A stretch of 15,754 bases of DNA from Coemansia sp. RSA 922 (lineage: Eukaryota; Kickxellomycota; Kickxellomycetes; Kickxellales; Kickxellaceae): the NCBI GenBank assembly GCA_027577415.1, contig JANBQS010000538.1, positions 1-15,754 of the forward strand, in the 5' to 3' direction. Under the pieces are notes generated by a model. The model made no database searches. It was not told where the DNA came from and worked only from the letters and a program-made list of their open reading frames with translations. Positions 1-8,016 of the stretch are shown in pieces; positions within the stretch are counted from its first letter, which is position 1, and each line of letters starts with the position of its first letter. The translations under genes and the position numbers were made by a program.

Positions 1-51
1 TGGGCGCGCCTTGGGCTTGCGCAGAATAGTCTCGCGGTCCCAGTCATCCAT
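1..51 (-). CDS. MBF1-like transcriptional coactivator, N-terminal fragment
   Basis: An ATG at 51 (minus strand) opens a frame that runs off the window edge after 17 codons. The start reads M-D-D-W-D-R-E-T-I-L-R-K-P, which matches the usual opening of multiprotein bridging factor 1 (a short acidic stretch, D-W-D, then T-(V/I)-(V/L/I)-(R/G)-K). MBF1 proteins are about 150 residues long, bridge TBP and bZIP activators, and also act on stalled ribosomes. Upstream on the same strand lies a T-rich tract, as expected for a highly expressed fungal gene. The call rests on 17 residues only, and the diagnostic C-terminal helix-turn-helix is outside the window. Confidence 0.6.
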   Translation of the reverse strand, partial: MDDWDRETILRKPKARP

Positions 52-214
52 GGTGTTTATGTCAAAGGTTAAAAAAAAAATGTAGAAAGTGCGAAAAAAA
101 AAAGGATAAGAAAAAAATTGATGGAGAAGCAAAAAAGGTGGACGTTCTTTCACACGTATTTTATGCTGGATTTCCAGAATCGGAGAAGGGGGATTGCGAT
201 CGTTCCATAGGATT
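52..214 (-). promoter_or_regulatory. T-rich promoter/leader of the MBF1-like gene
   Basis: Only 163 bp separate the Ima1 stop codon from the MBF1-like start. Read on the minus strand, the segment is dominated by T runs (T10 around 70-79, T10 around 93-102, T7 around 111-117) broken by C-rich steps. It must hold both the 3' end of the upstream gene and the promoter of the next. No clear TATA box is seen. Pyrimidine-rich tracts just before the ATG are common in fungal genes. Confidence 0.45.
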
Positions 215-2239
215 CTATGCCAGAGCAAGGACGAAAAGGACAAAAATGGCGACAACCTCCATGGCCATGTCGAGCTGCGGTAAGGCTGCGGTTGGCAAAG
301 TCTCAAAGGGTTGAGTGCCAGCTTTGCTAAAGCCCAAAAAGCGCATGCAGTGGTGCTCAAGACCATTAATAAGCGCTTGCTTGTCATGCGGCCACCGCAG
401 CAATGATTGCGACAAGGTCTCGGTACTGGCCAGTCGCAGCGTGACAAATGCAGGGACACCCACTAAACATAGTAGCAAGCCAGCTGTGGCAACGCGGTAG
501 ATCAGGGCAAGCTGTGGCATGGCGATCCGTGTAGGTCGAGTCAGGACAACCGTCGATAGCACTGCAACCAGCGTAGCTCGCCCCAGCCAAAAGCACCACC
601 AGGGCGTGTCTCTGCCAGACAACCAAAATCCAATCGCGCCAGAGATGACAATAATACCCAGGTATTCCAGTCGCTGCGGCATGCCAAGCAGCCTACTGTC
701 CATGGCGCTACTGCCAAACATGCCCTGATAGCTTCCGTCGTCGTCATCGTCGAGCGAGAACGACGACATTTTCATCTCTAGCCCCGTATTTTTCTCACGC
801 TTGAAGCGGAAGGGCTCAAACGGCCGTGGCGCAGCTGGCATGGCAGCAGTCGTAGTTGCCAAACCGACTGGCCTTGCCATGCCACCATTCAGTAGGGGCT
901 GCAAGTCCACGTCCATCTTCTCAGTGACTACAGGACGCGTCGAGCGCTTGGGCGACCCAAATCCCATGCTCATCGAATTCAAGCCCGACATAATGTCAGT
1001 ATTGACAGTACCCTCGTCTCCGCTGCTATCGGCATCAGCCGAGTGTGCTCGACCAGGACGCTTGAATGCCGACGGCCGTCTGCCCCACCGAATGTCATTG
1101 CCGCTCGTAAATTCTGTACCCAGGAAGCTGTCGTCCTGGTCGCGGTTAACTTCCGACGACCCAAACGAAAGGCTTTGAAGCGACGACAGAGCGCGCTGCG
1201 TATCTATAGCTGTTGAGGCCATCGAGTCTCTGTCTTCAAGTTGCTCGCCTTGCGTCGCGCCAGAAGCTGTTGCTGTCGTCTGGCTGCCTTGCCGTGAAGG
1301 CGGGCGCAAGCTGCCACGCGCACGCAGATCCTTGGCCGCAAAGAAGCACAATGACAAGTCGTAGAGTGCCAGTACTGGCCATATCCGGGGACTCAATCCA
1401 GCCAGCTGTAACAGTCCCGCAACAAGTCGCAATAACGATAAACGAGAAACACGCCGCTTATAGAGCGGCAAGCCAAATGCCCGCATGCCCGGGTGGTAAG
1501 CAATGTACAGCCACAAGGGATTCAGCATTCGAGAAAAGTACGTCAGCAGCGCCAAAACCAGTCCCGTACCTGCCACATACATTGACGGCTCAGGGCGGAT
1601 CGAGCACATGTAGATGTACCACAGCCACATTGCAACCTGGCTAAACACCAGCCCAACTAGTGCGCACACTAGCCAAGTCACTACCATCCCCTTTCGGCGC
1701 AGCGTAGGCTGTGGCTGCATACGCGGAGCATACTTTCTCGCACGCTCCGAGCGCTGTAGTGCGCTGGCCAACTCGCGGCGGTAAATCCATTGTGCCTGCT
1801 GCTGCAGTTTGTCGTCGACCTTTGACTGACACGCACGACACACCAGTGGGTATCGCCGTTTAAGTGATCGCGCATAGTCCTCGGCGTTCTCCACTCGGTA
1901 GCTGTACTCGGGATCGTCTTCGTCTGGTAAATACGCAGAGAGAATCTGACACACTAGCTCCTGGTTGCGCTGGCATGTACTACAAAATACTTGCACCCTT
2001 TGACTGTTGCCAGAGTTGCCGGCCAAGTGTAGCCGTCGGGGCAGTGGCGATTCTTGGTACATTTCAGCTCGGCTGTCGACAATATTGCCATTGGCGTCTA
2101 CTGTGTTTTGGTTATCGCACTTGTCGCAATGCCAGTCGAGCTTATTGGTAGTGCCATTCTCTGAGGGCGACAGGCGCGTTTTTTCGTTGCAAAACCAACA
2201 CGTAACCGTTGTCTGTCCGTTGGAGAAAACAGACCACAT
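215..2239 (-). CDS. Ima1-type inner nuclear membrane protein
   Basis: This encodes 674 residues in one uninterrupted frame from an ATG at 2239. The N-terminal 140 residues carry four C-x2-C pairs (C14/C17, C38/C41, C86/C89, C134/C137), with the first in the context C-W-F-C. This is the pattern of the Ima1 N-terminal domain shared by S. pombe Ima1 and animal Samp1/TMEM201. Hydrophobic segments follow at about 186-212, 221-247, 266-302 and, after a long polar loop of about 230 residues rich in S, D and G, at about 530-552, 555-572, 580-605 and the extreme C-terminus. In the family these proteins sit in the inner nuclear membrane and help link heterochromatin or the microtubule organising centre to the envelope. 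The polar middle (about 303-525, including a run of five D) is low complexity and probably disordered. Head-to-head with the SerRS gene, 287 bp between start codons. Family call is firm, exact role inferred. Confidence 0.88.
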   Translation of the reverse strand: MWSVFSNGQTTVTCWFCNEKTRLSPSENGTTNKLDWHCDKCDNQNTVDANGNIVDSRAEMYQESPLPRRLHLAGNSGNSQRVQVFCSTCQRNQELVCQILSAYLPDEDDPEYSYRVENAEDYARSLKRRYPLVCRACQSKVDDKLQQQAQWIYRRELASALQRSERARKYAPRMQPQPTLRRKGMVVTWLVCALVGLVFSQVAMWLWYIYMCSIRPEPSMYVAGTGLVLALLTYFSRMLNPLWLYIAYHPGMRAFGLPLYKRRVSRLSLLRLVAGLLQLAGLSPRIWPVLALYDLSLCFFAAKDLRARGSLRPPSRQGSQTTATASGATQGEQLEDRDSMASTAIDTQRALSSLQSLSFGSSEVNRDQDDSFLGTEFTSGNDIRWGRRPSAFKRPGRAHSADADSSGDEGTVNTDIMSGLNSMSMGFGSPKRSTRPVVTEKMDVDLQPLLNGGMARPVGLATTTAAMPAAPRPFEPFRFKREKNTGLEMKMSSFSLDDDDDGSYQGMFGSSAMDSRLLGMPQRLEYLGIIVISGAIGFWLSGRDTPWWCFWLGRATLVAVLSTVVLTRPTRIAMPQLALIYRVATAGLLLCLVGVPAFVTLRLASTETLSQSLLRWPHDKQALINGLEHHCMRFLGFSKAGTQPFETLPTAALPQLDMAMEVVAIFVLFVLALA

Positions 2240-2526
2240 GCTATCAACACCAAGAAAGCATAACAGGTGCTATGCCAGAGTACAAATTGCAGTGAAATTA
2301 ACACAAAAGAAAATTTTTGGAGGAGAAAAGAGAAGATACGCAAAATGGCGGAGATCGATACGTGAAATGAAAATTTTGAACACGCGTGGAGCAACAGATC
2401 ACGTAATGTTTGGCCACCCTTATCTGGGTTGTCCCTGACTTTTGTCCCTTGCTCTGCTTTTTTGTTGAATTTTTAGTCGCTTTTAGTTGTCAATTACTTG
2501 CGTCAGAGGAATACAAGACGTTTTAT
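2240..2526. promoter_or_regulatory. Divergent promoter between Ima1 and SerRS genes
   Basis: This 287-bp head-to-head spacer must hold the promoters of both genes. No TATA box is obvious for either direction. On the plus strand the ATG at 2345 opens a 6-codon frame (stop at 2363-2365), and the ATG at 2367 opens a 23-codon frame (stop at 2436-2438). If the SerRS transcript starts upstream of these they would be uORFs, but the transcript start is unknown. The last 90 bp are T-rich. Confidence 0.5.
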
Positions 2527-4149
2527 ATGCTGCGCCACTGTCAGAGTTTGGCTTCTCTATGTCGAGGCCGCTTGTGCACAGCCAGAGTCCCAGCCGGCGT
2601 GACTGTACAGGTTAGAACGCTAATTCAGCCCTCATTTGACTACCGATTTATAAGCGACAACGCCGACCAGCTTCACGAAAACGCCCTAGCCCGCAACGTA
2701 AGGGACTCGCATCCCCACAGAGTCGCCAAGCTCTACGACGAGTATCGATCCCTGTTGACCTCCATCAACGAGAGCCGCAGCTCCTTGAACTCGATCTCCA
2801 AAGAGCTTGGTGAGTTGGCTTCTAGGAAAAGACCCACGCAAAACAATGACCCCGCCAGTGGCCTGGATAAGATTGGCAAGGAAAAGGCTATGGATAATTT
2901 GCGAGATAACGCGCGGATCATAAAGGCCACCGTTCAGGGCTACGAGGCTCGACTGAGCACTGTAGAGTCACACTTGCGATACGAGGCGGCTAAAATTCCC
3001 AACCTTACGCATCCCGACACACCCGTTGGCGATGAGACGCAAGCCCGCACAGTGCGTATTCATGGATCGTTGCACGAGGTTGGCAAAGTGCCGAGCGACG
3101 GAGTCAATGCCAGCGATCTGTCAGATCAGGGCTTTAAGGACCACTATGATTTGGCTCTGAACCTGGGAATTATCGACATGGAGGCTGGCGCGCAAGTGGC
3201 AGGAAGTCGGTTCCACTACTGGCGTGGCGCTGGCGCACTCCTCGAGCTGGCTTTGGTGCAGTACGCAATGACTCGGGCTGTGTCTGCTGGCTTTACTCCT
3301 CACATCACTCCCGATGTTGCTCGCAGCAGCGTGGTTGACGCCTGCGGATTCCGCCCGCGCTCGAGCGCCGAAGAGGCGCGCTTGCATACAGAGATGGGCG
3401 GGAGCGACGCCCTCGCTGGCAGCCAGGCGCAAGGAGAGTCGAGCCAGATATACCGAGTCACGCCTGTAGCCGAGGAGTCCCGGCTTGAGGAAGGAGCGGC
3501 GGCGGCCGATCCGCTCTGCTTGGTTGGCACAGCTGAGATCCCGCTGGTGGCCATGAAGCAGCAGCAGATCTTGGACAAGGGAGTGCTGCCCATGTCCCTG
3601 GCCGGGCTTAGCCACTGCTTCCGAGCCGAGGCTGGTGCGCGTGGACGCGACACGCGTGGCATCTACCGTCTGCACCAGTTTACCAAAGTCGAGCTGGTGA
3701 TTTTGTCGCGGCCAGAGTGCAGTGACCAGGAGCTGACTCGGTTGCTTGACTTCCAAACGCAGCTCTATGCGGATCTGGGACTGACGTTCCGCGTATTACA
3801 GATGCCCACACACGAGTTAGGCGCGAGCGCTTACCAGAAATTCGACATCGAGGCGTGGATGCCCGGACGCAAGGCTTGGGGCGAGATTTCAAGCGCATCA
3901 AACTGTACTGATTATCAGTCGCGCAGGCTTGGTATCCGCGCACGGTTGCCGGTATCTCATAAGGGCGGCGTTGGGCAGGCTCCGCAGTTTGTACATACTC
4001 TTAATGCTACGGCGGTTGCGGTGCCTCGTCTGGTGGTTGCAATTTTGGAGTCATTCCAGCGGCCTAATGGGCATGTCGTCGTTCCCGAGGTTCTGCGGCC
4101 CTGGATGATGGGCATACATGTCCTTGCCCCTGACTCCCTGCATAAATAG
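2527..4149 (+). CDS. Mitochondrial seryl-tRNA synthetase
   Basis: Class II aminoacyl-tRNA synthetase charging tRNA-Ser with serine, 540 residues. The ATG at 2527 was chosen because the frame upstream has no other ATG (it opens only at TTG), and because the new N-terminus is rich in R, S and A with almost no acidic residues, as expected of a mitochondrial presequence. Residues about 60-160 form the helical, charged tRNA-binding arm of the SerRS N-terminal domain. The catalytic core shows the T-A-E serine-site motif (T335-A336-E337), motif 2 with arginine R366 and the Q-F-T-K-V-E segment ending at E389, and motif 3 with L-N-A-T and R501. A loop of about 40 residues (about 285-325) is rich in S, A and E. 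The usual motif-3 L-N-G-S is L-N-A-T here. A separate cytosolic SerRS gene would be expected elsewhere in the genome. Confidence 0.93.
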   Translation: MLRHCQSLASLCRGRLCTARVPAGVTVQVRTLIQPSFDYRFISDNADQLHENALARNVRDSHPHRVAKLYDEYRSLLTSINESRSSLNSISKELGELASRKRPTQNNDPASGLDKIGKEKAMDNLRDNARIIKATVQGYEARLSTVESHLRYEAAKIPNLTHPDTPVGDETQARTVRIHGSLHEVGKVPSDGVNASDLSDQGFKDHYDLALNLGIIDMEAGAQVAGSRFHYWRGAGALLELALVQYAMTRAVSAGFTPHITPDVARSSVVDACGFRPRSSAEEARLHTEMGGSDALAGSQAQGESSQIYRVTPVAEESRLEEGAAAADPLCLVGTAEIPLVAMKQQQILDKGVLPMSLAGLSHCFRAEAGARGRDTRGIYRLHQFTKVELVILSRPECSDQELTRLLDFQTQLYADLGLTFRVLQMPTHELGASAYQKFDIEAWMPGRKAWGEISSASNCTDYQSRRLGIRARLPVSHKGGVGQAPQFVHTLNATAVAVPRLVVAILESFQRPNGHVVVPEVLRPWMMGIHVLAPDSLHK

Positions 4150-4338
4150 GTCAAAGCAACTTGGTCATCCCTGACATGTCTAATCTCGTGTCGTTATCGC
4201 TGTGACTAGGGTGCCGCCACTATCTCCATAGAATCTCCGAGACAATGGACTATTTTTCACCACCGAGCAGCTCGCTCTCTCGCATCTCTCTTTCTTGCCA
4301 TCAAACGACAATATTTTGCAACTCTCTCATTATAACAG
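4150..4338 (+). promoter_or_regulatory. Short intergenic promoter of the acyl-CoA synthetase gene
   Basis: This 189-bp gap lies between the SerRS stop and the next ATG. The second half is CT-rich (repeated CTCTC around 4270-4330), a typical fungal pyrimidine leader ending directly before the ATG. The region must also carry the SerRS 3' end. No clear TATA box or poly(A) signal is seen. Confidence 0.35.
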
Positions 4339-6012
4339 ATGCCCATCTTCTCGCCTATTCCAGACCTGAAAGTACCCGAGGTAGACATTGCAACGCTCTT
4401 CTTTGAGCAAGCACAGGCCAGGGTTGATGCCGTCATCGCCGCCGGTGGCTCAATGGAAGACGAACCGCCGTTGCTAGTTGATGGGATCACTGGCCGCTGC
4501 CTTCGCTTCACTGACATTAAGCAGCAGTCGCTGGCCATCGCTCATGCCCTGAGGGAGAGGGGCCTTTGCGGCCAGACTGACAACCAGACTGTTGCCGTGT
4601 TCTCACCCGTCGATATTAGCCTCTGCTGTATCCACTACGGTACTCTGATGGCTGCTGGCGTGTACACTGCGCTTGCGCCCGAATTGGATACGATGGAGCT
4701 GGCACGGCGCTTAAGGGAAGTAAAGGCGACCTTTGTATTCGTGGCCGCTGAGCTGATATCCACGCTGCTGGCTGCGTGCAAGCTGGCTAATTTGAGCATT
4801 GACCAGGCGAATATCATCTTGGTTAGCGGCAGTTGTCCTGGGTACATGACGTTGAGCAGCATTTTCAGCGAGGCAGACAGGATTCCCTTGTTCGAGCCGT
4901 ATGTCATTAAAGACGCAGACGAGCAGAAGAGCAAGGCGGCGATGATAATCTACACGTCTGGCACTACGGGCAATTCCAAGGGCGTTGTGATTACACATGG
5001 CAACTTGGTCCATATGTACATGATGTCGGGCGGATACTCTGCTAGAACCGCACTGGACAACATTTCGAGCTCAGAAACAAAGTGGCCAGAACCCAGTCGC
5101 TTTTTGTCAGCTCTGCCGCTTTGTTTTATCTATGGCCACTCTGTACTCTGCTACCAGGCGCTGGCCACAGGCGACTGCATTGTACAGCTACCGACGTTTG
5201 ACTTAGCCACGTATCTAGCGGCAATCGAGCGATACAAGATTAAGCGTCTTAGCGGAACTCCCAACATCTTGCACAATCTGTTTTGCCACACGACCAAAGT
5301 CGACAAGGGGGTGGTTGCTCTTGTCGATATGCCTACACGGAAATTTGACATTGGCTCGGTCACGGTCATAGGCTGCGGCGGTGCAGCGCTTCCTAATTGT
5401 CGCCGGCAAAGGTACTCGGAGTACTTTGATGGAGCGCCTATTTTAACGGGATACGGACAGACAGAGTCGAGTTCGACTATTGCTGGAGGCTGGTGGCAAA
5501 AGCCCGCACCAGGCGCGGTTGGCGTGTTGTACCCAAATAGTATGGCCAAGGTAATTGACGCGGAGGGCCAAGAAACGGCGGAGTTTGGCGAGCTGTGTGT
5601 CGCTGGCCCGCATATCACCAGGGGATACATTGGTCGCCAAAAGTCACCTGTGGATGCTGATGGGTTTTTGCATACCGGCGACTATGCTCGGATTGATGCT
5701 GGCGGCAACGTGTTCCTTAGCTGTCGCATGTCAGACATTATCTACGCTGCGCAGGGCCCGATATCTCCAACCGATATCGAGGGCGTTTTGTTTGAGCACT
5801 TGTCGGTCGAGGACTGCGCAGTAGTTGGGGAAGGTGCGAAGGGACAGGCATACCCTGTAGCCCATGTAGTGTTGTGTAGGCCAGAGCTTTTGGCAGGGCT
5901 TGAGGCGTGGCTTCGAGAGAAGACGGGAATCTCTATTGTCTGTCACAAGGTTGGCGCAATTCCCAAGAGCTCGGCCGGCAAGGTTCTTCGCCACTTGCTG
6001 GGACATGTCTGA
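4339..6012 (+). CDS. Acyl-CoA synthetase / 4-coumarate-CoA ligase-like enzyme (ANL superfamily)
   Basis: This 557-residue adenylate-forming enzyme activates a carboxylic acid with ATP to an acyl-AMP and then transfers it to CoA. All core motifs are present: the phosphate-binding loop Y-T-S-G-T-T-G-N-S-K-G (Y205-G215), Y-G-Q-T-E (Y372-E376), H-T-G-D-Y (H445-Y449, with D448 for the ribose), hinge arginine R463, and the C-terminal catalytic lysine K548 in S-A-G-K-V-L-R. Length and order match 4-coumarate-CoA ligase-like and medium/long-chain acyl-CoA ligases of fungi. The A8 motif is unusual: after the hinge R-M-S-D-I-I the common glycine-rich step is A-A-Q-G-P-I-S-P-T-D-I-E. There is no peroxisomal C-terminal tripeptide (it ends G-H-V) and no signal peptide, so a cytosolic location is inferred. 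Substrate cannot be told. Lies 327 codons-worth of sequence from, and co-oriented with, the DGAT2-like gene, which would use acyl-CoA. Confidence 0.92.
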   Translation: MPIFSPIPDLKVPEVDIATLFFEQAQARVDAVIAAGGSMEDEPPLLVDGITGRCLRFTDIKQQSLAIAHALRERGLCGQTDNQTVAVFSPVDISLCCIHYGTLMAAGVYTALAPELDTMELARRLREVKATFVFVAAELISTLLAACKLANLSIDQANIILVSGSCPGYMTLSSIFSEADRIPLFEPYVIKDADEQKSKAAMIIYTSGTTGNSKGVVITHGNLVHMYMMSGGYSARTALDNISSSETKWPEPSRFLSALPLCFIYGHSVLCYQALATGDCIVQLPTFDLATYLAAIERYKIKRLSGTPNILHNLFCHTTKVDKGVVALVDMPTRKFDIGSVTVIGCGGAALPNCRRQRYSEYFDGAPILTGYGQTESSSTIAGGWWQKPAPGAVGVLYPNSMAKVIDAEGQETAEFGELCVAGPHITRGYIGRQKSPVDADGFLHTGDYARIDAGGNVFLSCRMSDIIYAAQGPISPTDIEGVLFEHLSVEDCAVVGEGAKGQAYPVAHVVLCRPELLAGLEAWLREKTGISIVCHKVGAIPKSSAGKVLRHLLGHV

Positions 6013-6466
6013 GCGCCATGCATTTTTTTTTCGTCTACTGATCGGCAGAGAGATGTGATGTTCTGGGCTTTTTGCATGCTTTCTTTCAGACAGTATACCT
6101 CCAAATGGAGATGAATCGAGTGTGAAGTAAATGCCGTATCTACAGAAAGTAAGGGAAGCACTTGGTGTTCTCGCCTAGACTCTCGAGGAACAAATGAACG
6201 CCCCTCTCTTTAATTTCTGTTCTAGCCTTGGCAGACTCGCTCGCATGACTTTTTTTCTTCTTGTCTCCCCTTTTTAAGAGCCCGAACCCGCTTTCCGTCT
6301 CTTTTGTCTCTTCATTTTCTTCTTGGCGCTCTTTTTTTTTTTTTTCTTTTGTTGTACTCTTTATTTTAAAACACTGACGAATTCAATATTTTTATTTTAT
6401 TTCGAGCTCATTTAGTCGTGTACGACTAGAAACCTCCCCCCTCACAAACTACATACTGGCGACTTG
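6013..6466 (+). promoter_or_regulatory. Pyrimidine-rich intergenic region upstream of the DGAT2-like gene
   Basis: This is a 454-bp gap without a gene. From about 6245 to 6360 the plus strand is nearly all C and T, with a T run of about 15 near 6332-6346. This is followed by an AT-rich stretch (6360-6400). An inverted repeat with 7-bp arms, TAGTCGT (6413-6419) and ACGACTA (6422-6428), lies about 40 bp before the ATG and could be a protein-binding site or a leader hairpin. No clear TATA box is seen. Confidence 0.4.
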
Positions 6467-7600
6467 ATGCTTGCCACGAGGGCTAACGCGTCAGATAGCA
6501 TGCAACCACGGGAACCAGCTGCTGACAAGGAGTCAGCAGCAACTAACAGCGCTTCCGAACTGTCGGGCTCGTCTCCATCGTCCGGAAGCTGCGACCGTGC
6601 CATGGAGGAGCCGTACGTGTTTGAACCCAGCAAAGATATACTACAGCTATCTCAAGAGGGTGGGCTATTCATGGTACTACAGACATTTCTAGCGACTCTA
6701 TTTACGGCACTAGTTCTGGTCATGCCACTGCTGCTGATATACATATTTATCCGCGTCAGCTGGGCCAGAATACCTATTGTCGCATACATGGCATTCTGCT
6801 TCGTAGATCCAGCGCTCAACAACGGCGTGGGCCGCCGCATACAGTGGGTACGCACAATGTCTATATGGAAGTATATCAACGCCTACTTTCCCGTACGCAT
6901 AGTGTTGGAGAAGCGACTTGACCCGTCACTCAGCTATATATTTGGCGTATCGCCGCACGGCATCCTGTGTTTCTCGGGCCAAGTAGTCATGGGCTCTTTG
7001 AAAAGTGGTATTGACGAGGCGCTGAAGGGCATTATTGTGCATCCGGCTGGACTCCGGCACGCACTGACTCTGCCACTGTTCCGCGACTACCTGTTGGCGA
7101 TCGGCACAATATCATCGTCGCGAACTAGTATACGAAAATGTCTGGCACGCGGCAATGGACACAGCGTTGGTATAGTTATCGGTGGCGCAAAGGAAAGCCT
7201 ATACACGAATCGAGGCAGTCGTCAGCTCATATTAAAGAACCGTAAGGGGTTTGTACGCGAGGCAATCATGGCTGGTGCGCATTTGGTGCCGACGTTTGTG
7301 TTTGGCGAGAACGATATATTCTGGCAGGTCGAACACCCAGTGTTGCGTCGATTACAGCGCTGGTTACAGTCTAAAATGATGTTTGCATTGCCTGTGTTTT
7401 ATGGTCGGTTTGGCCTGATACCTCGTCGAACTCAGTTAACTGCCGTGTTTGGATCGCCACTGTTCGTAGCGAAGAATCCTAATCCCTCGCACGACGAGAT
7501 CAATAGAGTACACGCGCAATATCTGGACGAGCTGAGTAGAGTCTATGCCAGATTCAAGCCCATTTACGATCCAGAGGGAGACGACTTGGTCATCGCCTAG
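6467..7600 (+). CDS. DGAT2-family diacylglycerol/monoacylglycerol O-acyltransferase
   Basis: This encodes 377 residues of the DGAT2 family, which makes triacylglycerol (or related neutral lipids) from acyl-CoA in the ER and at lipid droplets. The first 55 residues are polar (S, A, E-rich). A long hydrophobic hairpin follows (about 64-110), then Y-F-P (140-142), the active-site motif as S-P-H-G (162-165), G-G-A-K-E (about 239-243), K-N-R-K-G (257-261) and F-G-E-N-D (279-283), all landmarks of the family in the right order. Most fungal and animal members have H-P-H-G. Here the first histidine is serine, while the P-H-G core is kept, comparable to the E-P-H-S variant of plant DGAT2. The ATG at 6467 is the first in frame; ATGs at 6500 and 6602 are possible alternatives. 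Whether it uses diacylglycerol, monoacylglycerol, wax or sterol acceptors cannot be told. Confidence 0.92.
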   Translation: MLATRANASDSMQPREPAADKESAATNSASELSGSSPSSGSCDRAMEEPYVFEPSKDILQLSQEGGLFMVLQTFLATLFTALVLVMPLLLIYIFIRVSWARIPIVAYMAFCFVDPALNNGVGRRIQWVRTMSIWKYINAYFPVRIVLEKRLDPSLSYIFGVSPHGILCFSGQVVMGSLKSGIDEALKGIIVHPAGLRHALTLPLFRDYLLAIGTISSSRTSIRKCLARGNGHSVGIVIGGAKESLYTNRGSRQLILKNRKGFVREAIMAGAHLVPTFVFGENDIFWQVEHPVLRRLQRWLQSKMMFALPVFYGRFGLIPRRTQLTAVFGSPLFVAKNPNPSHDEINRVHAQYLDELSRVYARFKPIYDPEGDDLVIA

Positions 7601-7727
7601 CCTTAACAAAAGAAAAGGGGCAGCGGAGGGCCTATCGAATTAGAGTATGCTTCGTAGCACAAGTATTTTGAGGCGTCTGGTACACTTTCTCATTTCTTTT
7701 CACCTGTAATTTTTTTCTTTCTCTACA

Positions 7728-8009
7728 ATGTATTTCGCTTGCCGTTCCAAGTTTTGTACTATAAATCGATCTGTACTTGCCAAAACGTTAAGAACGAAGC
7801 GCAGTACAGAATCCATTAACACTGGGTCTAACGTGAATGATACGACACCTTCGCCTGCTTTTGTTGTCTATCGCGTTGATACAAATGGAGTCGAGCATGC
7901 TATAGAAGGCGTATATCACACACGAACCGATGCTCAGGCAATAGCAGACAAGTATGAAGATCTGGGCCACAAAAACGGATACTTTGTCCGTGAATTGCCA
8001 GCAAACTAG
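7728..8009 (+). CDS. Small conserved-looking protein of unknown function
   Basis: This encodes 93 residues from an ATG at 7728, preceded by a T/C-rich leader typical of this window's real genes. I do not recognise the family. The first 30 residues are basic with R, K, S and T and almost no acidic residues, which could be a mitochondrial presequence. Residues about 43-93 look like a compact fold: a V-V-Y-R-V-D strand, G-V-E-H, a T-R-T-D-A-Q-A-I-A helix start and a final G-Y-F-V-R-E-L strand. That is a beta-beta-alpha-beta arrangement. It lies 127 bp after the DGAT2-like stop and its own stop is only 7 bp from the stop of the convergent vezatin-like gene, so the two 3' UTRs must overlap. Coding status is supported by context and composition, not by a family match. 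Confidence 0.6.
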   Translation: MYFACRSKFCTINRSVLAKTLRTKRSTESINTGSNVNDTTPSPAFVVYRVDTNGVEHAIEGVYHTRTDAQAIADKYEDLGHKNGYFVRELPAN

Positions 8010-8016
8010 CCGCGTC

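Noticed and set aside
2410..2526. 39-codon N-terminal extension of the SerRS frame
   Set aside because: It opens with TTG and contains no ATG; the ATG at 2527 gives a credible mitochondrial presequence.
3121..3756. 211-codon minus-strand frame inside SerRS
   Set aside because: Lies wholly opposite the catalytic core of a clear gene and has no recognisable domain; a shadow frame of GC-balanced coding DNA.
5151..5630. 159-codon minus-strand frame inside the acyl-CoA synthetase
   Set aside because: Antisense shadow of a gene with all its motifs intact; no family resemblance.
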